Below, in pieces: positions 62,212-64,000 of a stretch of DNA of 64,000 bases. Each line of letters opens with the position of its first letter. Positions within the stretch are counted from its first letter, which is position 1. A program made the translations under genes and the position numbers. Origin of the DNA: Ruminococcus sp. (GTDB taxonomy: Bacteria; Bacillota; Clostridia; Oscillospirales; Acutalibacteraceae); the NCBI GenBank assembly GCA_017410265.1, contig JAFQRC010000004.1, positions 1-64,000 on the forward strand, written 5' to 3'. The notes below the pieces were generated by a model. That model made no database searches and was not told where the DNA came from. It saw only the letters and a list, made by a program, of their open reading frames with translations.

Positions 62212-62958
62212 TCAGTCACTCATCATTTTAAAAAATTGTAGTGTTAAATAGTCTTTTTCTGTGATTGAACTCAGATACGCTTCTGAAATCACATTGAGTA
62301 GTTTAAGCGAATCTTCGTTCAGGTTAAATGAAAAAAGCTTTTCAAAGTCGGCGTAAAAGGTGTGGCGTAAAGCGGTGATGACACTTATCGGGGCGACTAT
62401 TCCCAGAGCCCCGTTTTTGCGCGAACAACTCTCGCAGAAAAGCTTTCCTGTTTTCGGGATAAATGTCATGAGAGGAGCTTCGTATTCTCCACAGCAGTCG
62501 CACATAACAAGGTCGGGCATATATCCGCACAACCCCATTAGTCGCATTTCGACACACGCTTTTAAAAGCCAAGGGTCTTTTTTATTGTTTGACAGCAGAA
62601 AAAGTGCGTTTAAGATTAGTCTTAAAAACTCGTCCGCTTCCTGCTCTTTGGGGCAAAGGTTGAGTGAAAGTTCACAGAAATACTGAGCTAAACTCATATT
62701 TCTGACATCTTTTCTCAGTCCCATAAACATCTCGATACTTTTCGCTTCGTCGATAGAATATGTACCCTTGTTTTCAAAAATTGAAAGCTGTGAAAAACAC
62801 AAAAGCCCGGTGGATGCACACTTCGGGCTTTTGATATTCTTAGCACGACGCACAAACGCACGGATAACACCGTGAGAAGAGGTGAGTACAGTCACGAGCT
62901 TATCCTGCTCATGTATACTCTGCTCCTTTAGTATCAGTCCGTTTGTCTTGAATTTCAT
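62212..62958 (-). CDS. recO: DNA repair protein RecO
   Basis: 248 residues from the ATG at 62958 (TGGAGGATAAAG upstream); the longer open frame has no homology. N-terminal OB fold (FKTNGLILKEQSIHEQDKLV), helical domain, and a C-terminal zinc site of four Cys (CDCC, CESC). RecO loads RecA onto single-stranded DNA with RecF and RecR. The upstream YqzL-like gene overlaps its start by 50 bases. Confidence 0.96.
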   Translation of the reverse strand: MKFKTNGLILKEQSIHEQDKLVTVLTSSHGVIRAFVRRAKNIKSPKCASTGLLCFSQLSIFENKGTYSIDEAKSIEMFMGLRKDVRNMSLAQYFCELSLNLCPKEQEADEFLRLILNALFLLSNNKKDPWLLKACVEMRLMGLCGYMPDLVMCDCCGEYEAPLMTFIPKTGKLFCESCSRKNGALGIVAPISVITALRHTFYADFEKLFSFNLNEDSLKLLNVISEAYLSSITEKDYLTLQFFKMMSD

Positions 62959-63073
62959 CTTTATCCTCCAAAGCCTTCGGGTCTTTTTTTGCGTTCTGGA
63001 TAGATTTATACTGCAGGTAGTCAAGTACACTGCCACTCATCAAAAAAGAGTTCCACGCATCTGTTTCGTTCAT
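62909..63073 (-). CDS. Short YqzL-like protein between era and recO
   Basis: 54 residues starting MNETDAWNSFLMSGSVLDYLQYK. GGGAGG precedes the ATG. The N-terminal W-x-x-F...G-x-x-x-D-Y-L pattern is that of the small YqzL-like proteins found between era and recO in Firmicutes. The charged C-terminus lies in another frame over the first 50 bases of recO. Function unknown. Confidence 0.75.
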   Translation of the reverse strand: MNETDAWNSFLMSGSVLDYLQYKSIQNAKKDPKALEDKDEIQDKRTDTKGAEYT

Positions 63074-63174
63074 ATTATCTGCCTCCCTGAAAAGTGGGGA
63101 TAACCCCGTGTAAGGTTATTATACCTGAGAGGAGTGCAGATATAGTGGGAAAAATGTAGAAGCCAAAAATTGCA

Positions 63175-63327
63175 TTATTAAGCGCCGAGGTGCGGAGCCT
63201 TCGAAATAATGACGGACGAGCAAAACCGACCAAAAGACACTAAGTGTCTGACGGAAGGGTTTCGAGTAGGAGTTATTTGAAGGAAAGCGCAGCACAACGA
63301 GGCGTGATATCGCCGTACGCAGTACCC
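63175..63327 (-). repeat. Imperfect-palindromic repeat element, copy 2
   Basis: On the minus strand it begins GGTACTGCGTACGG, then GATATCACG, and ends GGCTCCGCACCTCGGCGC then TTAATAA, as in copy 1 at 22640-22813. The interior differs from copy 1 but again has paired arms (CCTTCAAATAACT with a near-complement CCTTCGAAATAAT on the other strand) and a central palindrome AGACACTAAGTGTCT. It lies directly after era. Confidence 0.8.
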
Positions 63328-63347
63328 ATAACAAGCGCCTTAGACGC

Positions 63348-64000
63348 TTAGTTGTCAAAATCTTTCTGGTTAAAGCCGAAGTTATTGAGGAGAGCTTCTC
63401 TGTTTCTCCAGTCCTCTTTGACCTTCACCCAGGTCTTAAGGTTCACTTTGCAATCAAAGAACTTCTCCATATCCTGTCGAGCATAGGTGCTGATTTTCTT
63501 GAGCATTGAGCCACCCTTGCCGATGATGATGCCTTTGTGAGTTGAGCGCTCACAGTAAATGGTAGCGTCGATATCTAAAATCTCACTGTCTTCTCTTGTC
63601 TTCATTCTCTCGATAACAACAGCGGTGCCGTGAGGGATTTCCTTGTCTGTTAAACGCAGGATTTTTTCTCTTATCATCTCAGCGGCAAGCACCTTTTCAG
63701 GCTGGTCGGTGAGTGCGTCTTCTTCGAAGAAATGTCCGCCTTCGCTACACAGCTTTTTGAGCTCATCAAGCAACTCGTCGACACCTTTACCGTCCACTGC
63801 ACAAACAGGCACAACGGCTTCAAAATTGTAGAGATTTGAGTAAGAGAGTATCAATTCGAGCAACTGCTCCTTGTCTTTTAACATATCGATTTTGTTGATA
63901 GCTAGCACAACGGGAGTGTTGCTCTTTTTAAATTTTTCTATCAGCATAAGCTCGGTTTTACCGACTTCTTTGTCAGCTTCGACAACTAAAACGCACGCGT
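63348..64000 (-). CDS. era: GTPase Era, 5' end outside the window
   Basis: Open to the right edge: about 217 C-terminal residues are present and the N-terminal P-loop is missing. NKID (G4) is in LAINKIDMLKD, and the KH domain follows with IIGKGGSMLKKIS. Upstream residues VVEADKEVGKTEL continue the G domain past the internal Met at 63947. Era binds 16S rRNA during 30S assembly. It heads era, YqzL-like, recO, mutS2. Confidence 0.95.
   Translation of the reverse strand, partial: ACVLVVEADKEVGKTELMLIEKFKKSNTPVVLAINKIDMLKDKEQLLELILSYSNLYNFEAVVPVCAVDGKGVDELLDELKKLCSEGGHFFEEDALTDQPEKVLAAEMIREKILRLTDKEIPHGTAVVIERMKTREDSEILDIDATIYCERSTHKGIIIGKGGSMLKKISTYARQDMEKFFDCKVNLKTWVKVKEDWRNREALLNNFGFNQKDFDN

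Noticed and set aside
63119-63358. 79-codon minus-strand frame after era
   Set aside because: It is the translated interior of repeat copy 2, not conserved with copy 1.
1-64000. tRNA or rRNA genes
   Set aside because: No cloverleaf or rRNA-like sequence was noticed in any intergenic region; a covariance search would be decisive.

Overview
The window looks like a chromosomal segment of a gut Ruminococcus-type Firmicute (Oscillospiraceae, perhaps near R. bromii). The evidence is a low-to-medium GC genome, AGGAGG-type ribosome sites with many TTG/GTG starts, a cysES T-box, a Cheo-type-like recA leader, SigH-like and PdaB-like proteins, luxS, and four secreted proteins carrying type I dockerins. 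One of these also carries CBM26-like starch-binding modules. The species assignment is inference. Almost everything is core genome; no insertion sequence, phage, CRISPR array, tRNA or rRNA was seen.

Layout. 0.5-3.9 kb: a secreted SGNH-like dockerin protein with 13 Cys/His repeats. 3.9-8.4 kb: ychF, a HAD hydrolase, a DUF4830-like protein, an rsuA-type pseudouridine synthase and an msmK-type sugar ABC ATPase. 8.7-15.8 kb: a PucR-type regulator, ftsE-ftsX with a coiled-coil M23 hydrolase (division-linked wall cleavage), an unknown gene, greA and lysS. 15.9-20.2 kb: accessory genes, namely a nucleotidyltransferase, two paralogous lipoproteins, an XRE regulator with membrane partner, a 42-residue lipoprotein, a YjbR-type protein and an alpha/beta hydrolase. 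20.4-26.4 kb: an EF-G-like GTPase and the minus-strand glycolytic operon pgk-tpiA-gpmI. 26.6-36.4 kb: trmL, a BspA-type LRR dockerin protein, GH25-luxS, a metallophosphoesterase/starch-binding dockerin protein, a GNAT cassette and a PdaB-like deacetylase.

36.4-42.6 kb (minus): cysE-cysS behind a Cys T-box, then recA-recX-rimO-pgsA behind a strong promoter and a LexA-like box. 42.6-51.7 kb (minus): trmB, a VCBS-repeat lipoprotein, a WalRK-like two-component pair, a DUF1385 protein and prmC in one run, then DUF1858-trmK-nif3-like, a zinc-ribbon protein and a SigH-like sigma factor. 51.9-58.1 kb (plus): yifB/comM, murA with a structured leader, walJ-like, rlmH and rqcH. 58.1-59.8 kb: a small HTH regulator divergent from a FIVAR-like dockerin protein. 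59.9-64 kb (minus): era (5' end outside the window), a short YqzL-like gene, recO and mutS2.

The most unusual items are: the Cys-repeat dockerin protein and the diversity of dockerin types with no cohesin nearby; two copies of an imperfect-palindromic element whose interiors differ in sequence but keep base-paired arms; two terminator-like hairpins that contain the ribosome site of the next gene; a T-box carrying an extra hairpin-rich segment; an acetyltransferase cassette bounded by a duplicated pdaB 3' end; an EF-G paralog without the NKxD motif; and a tiny lipoprotein that keeps the IIGGADG motif of sodium-pumping decarboxylases.
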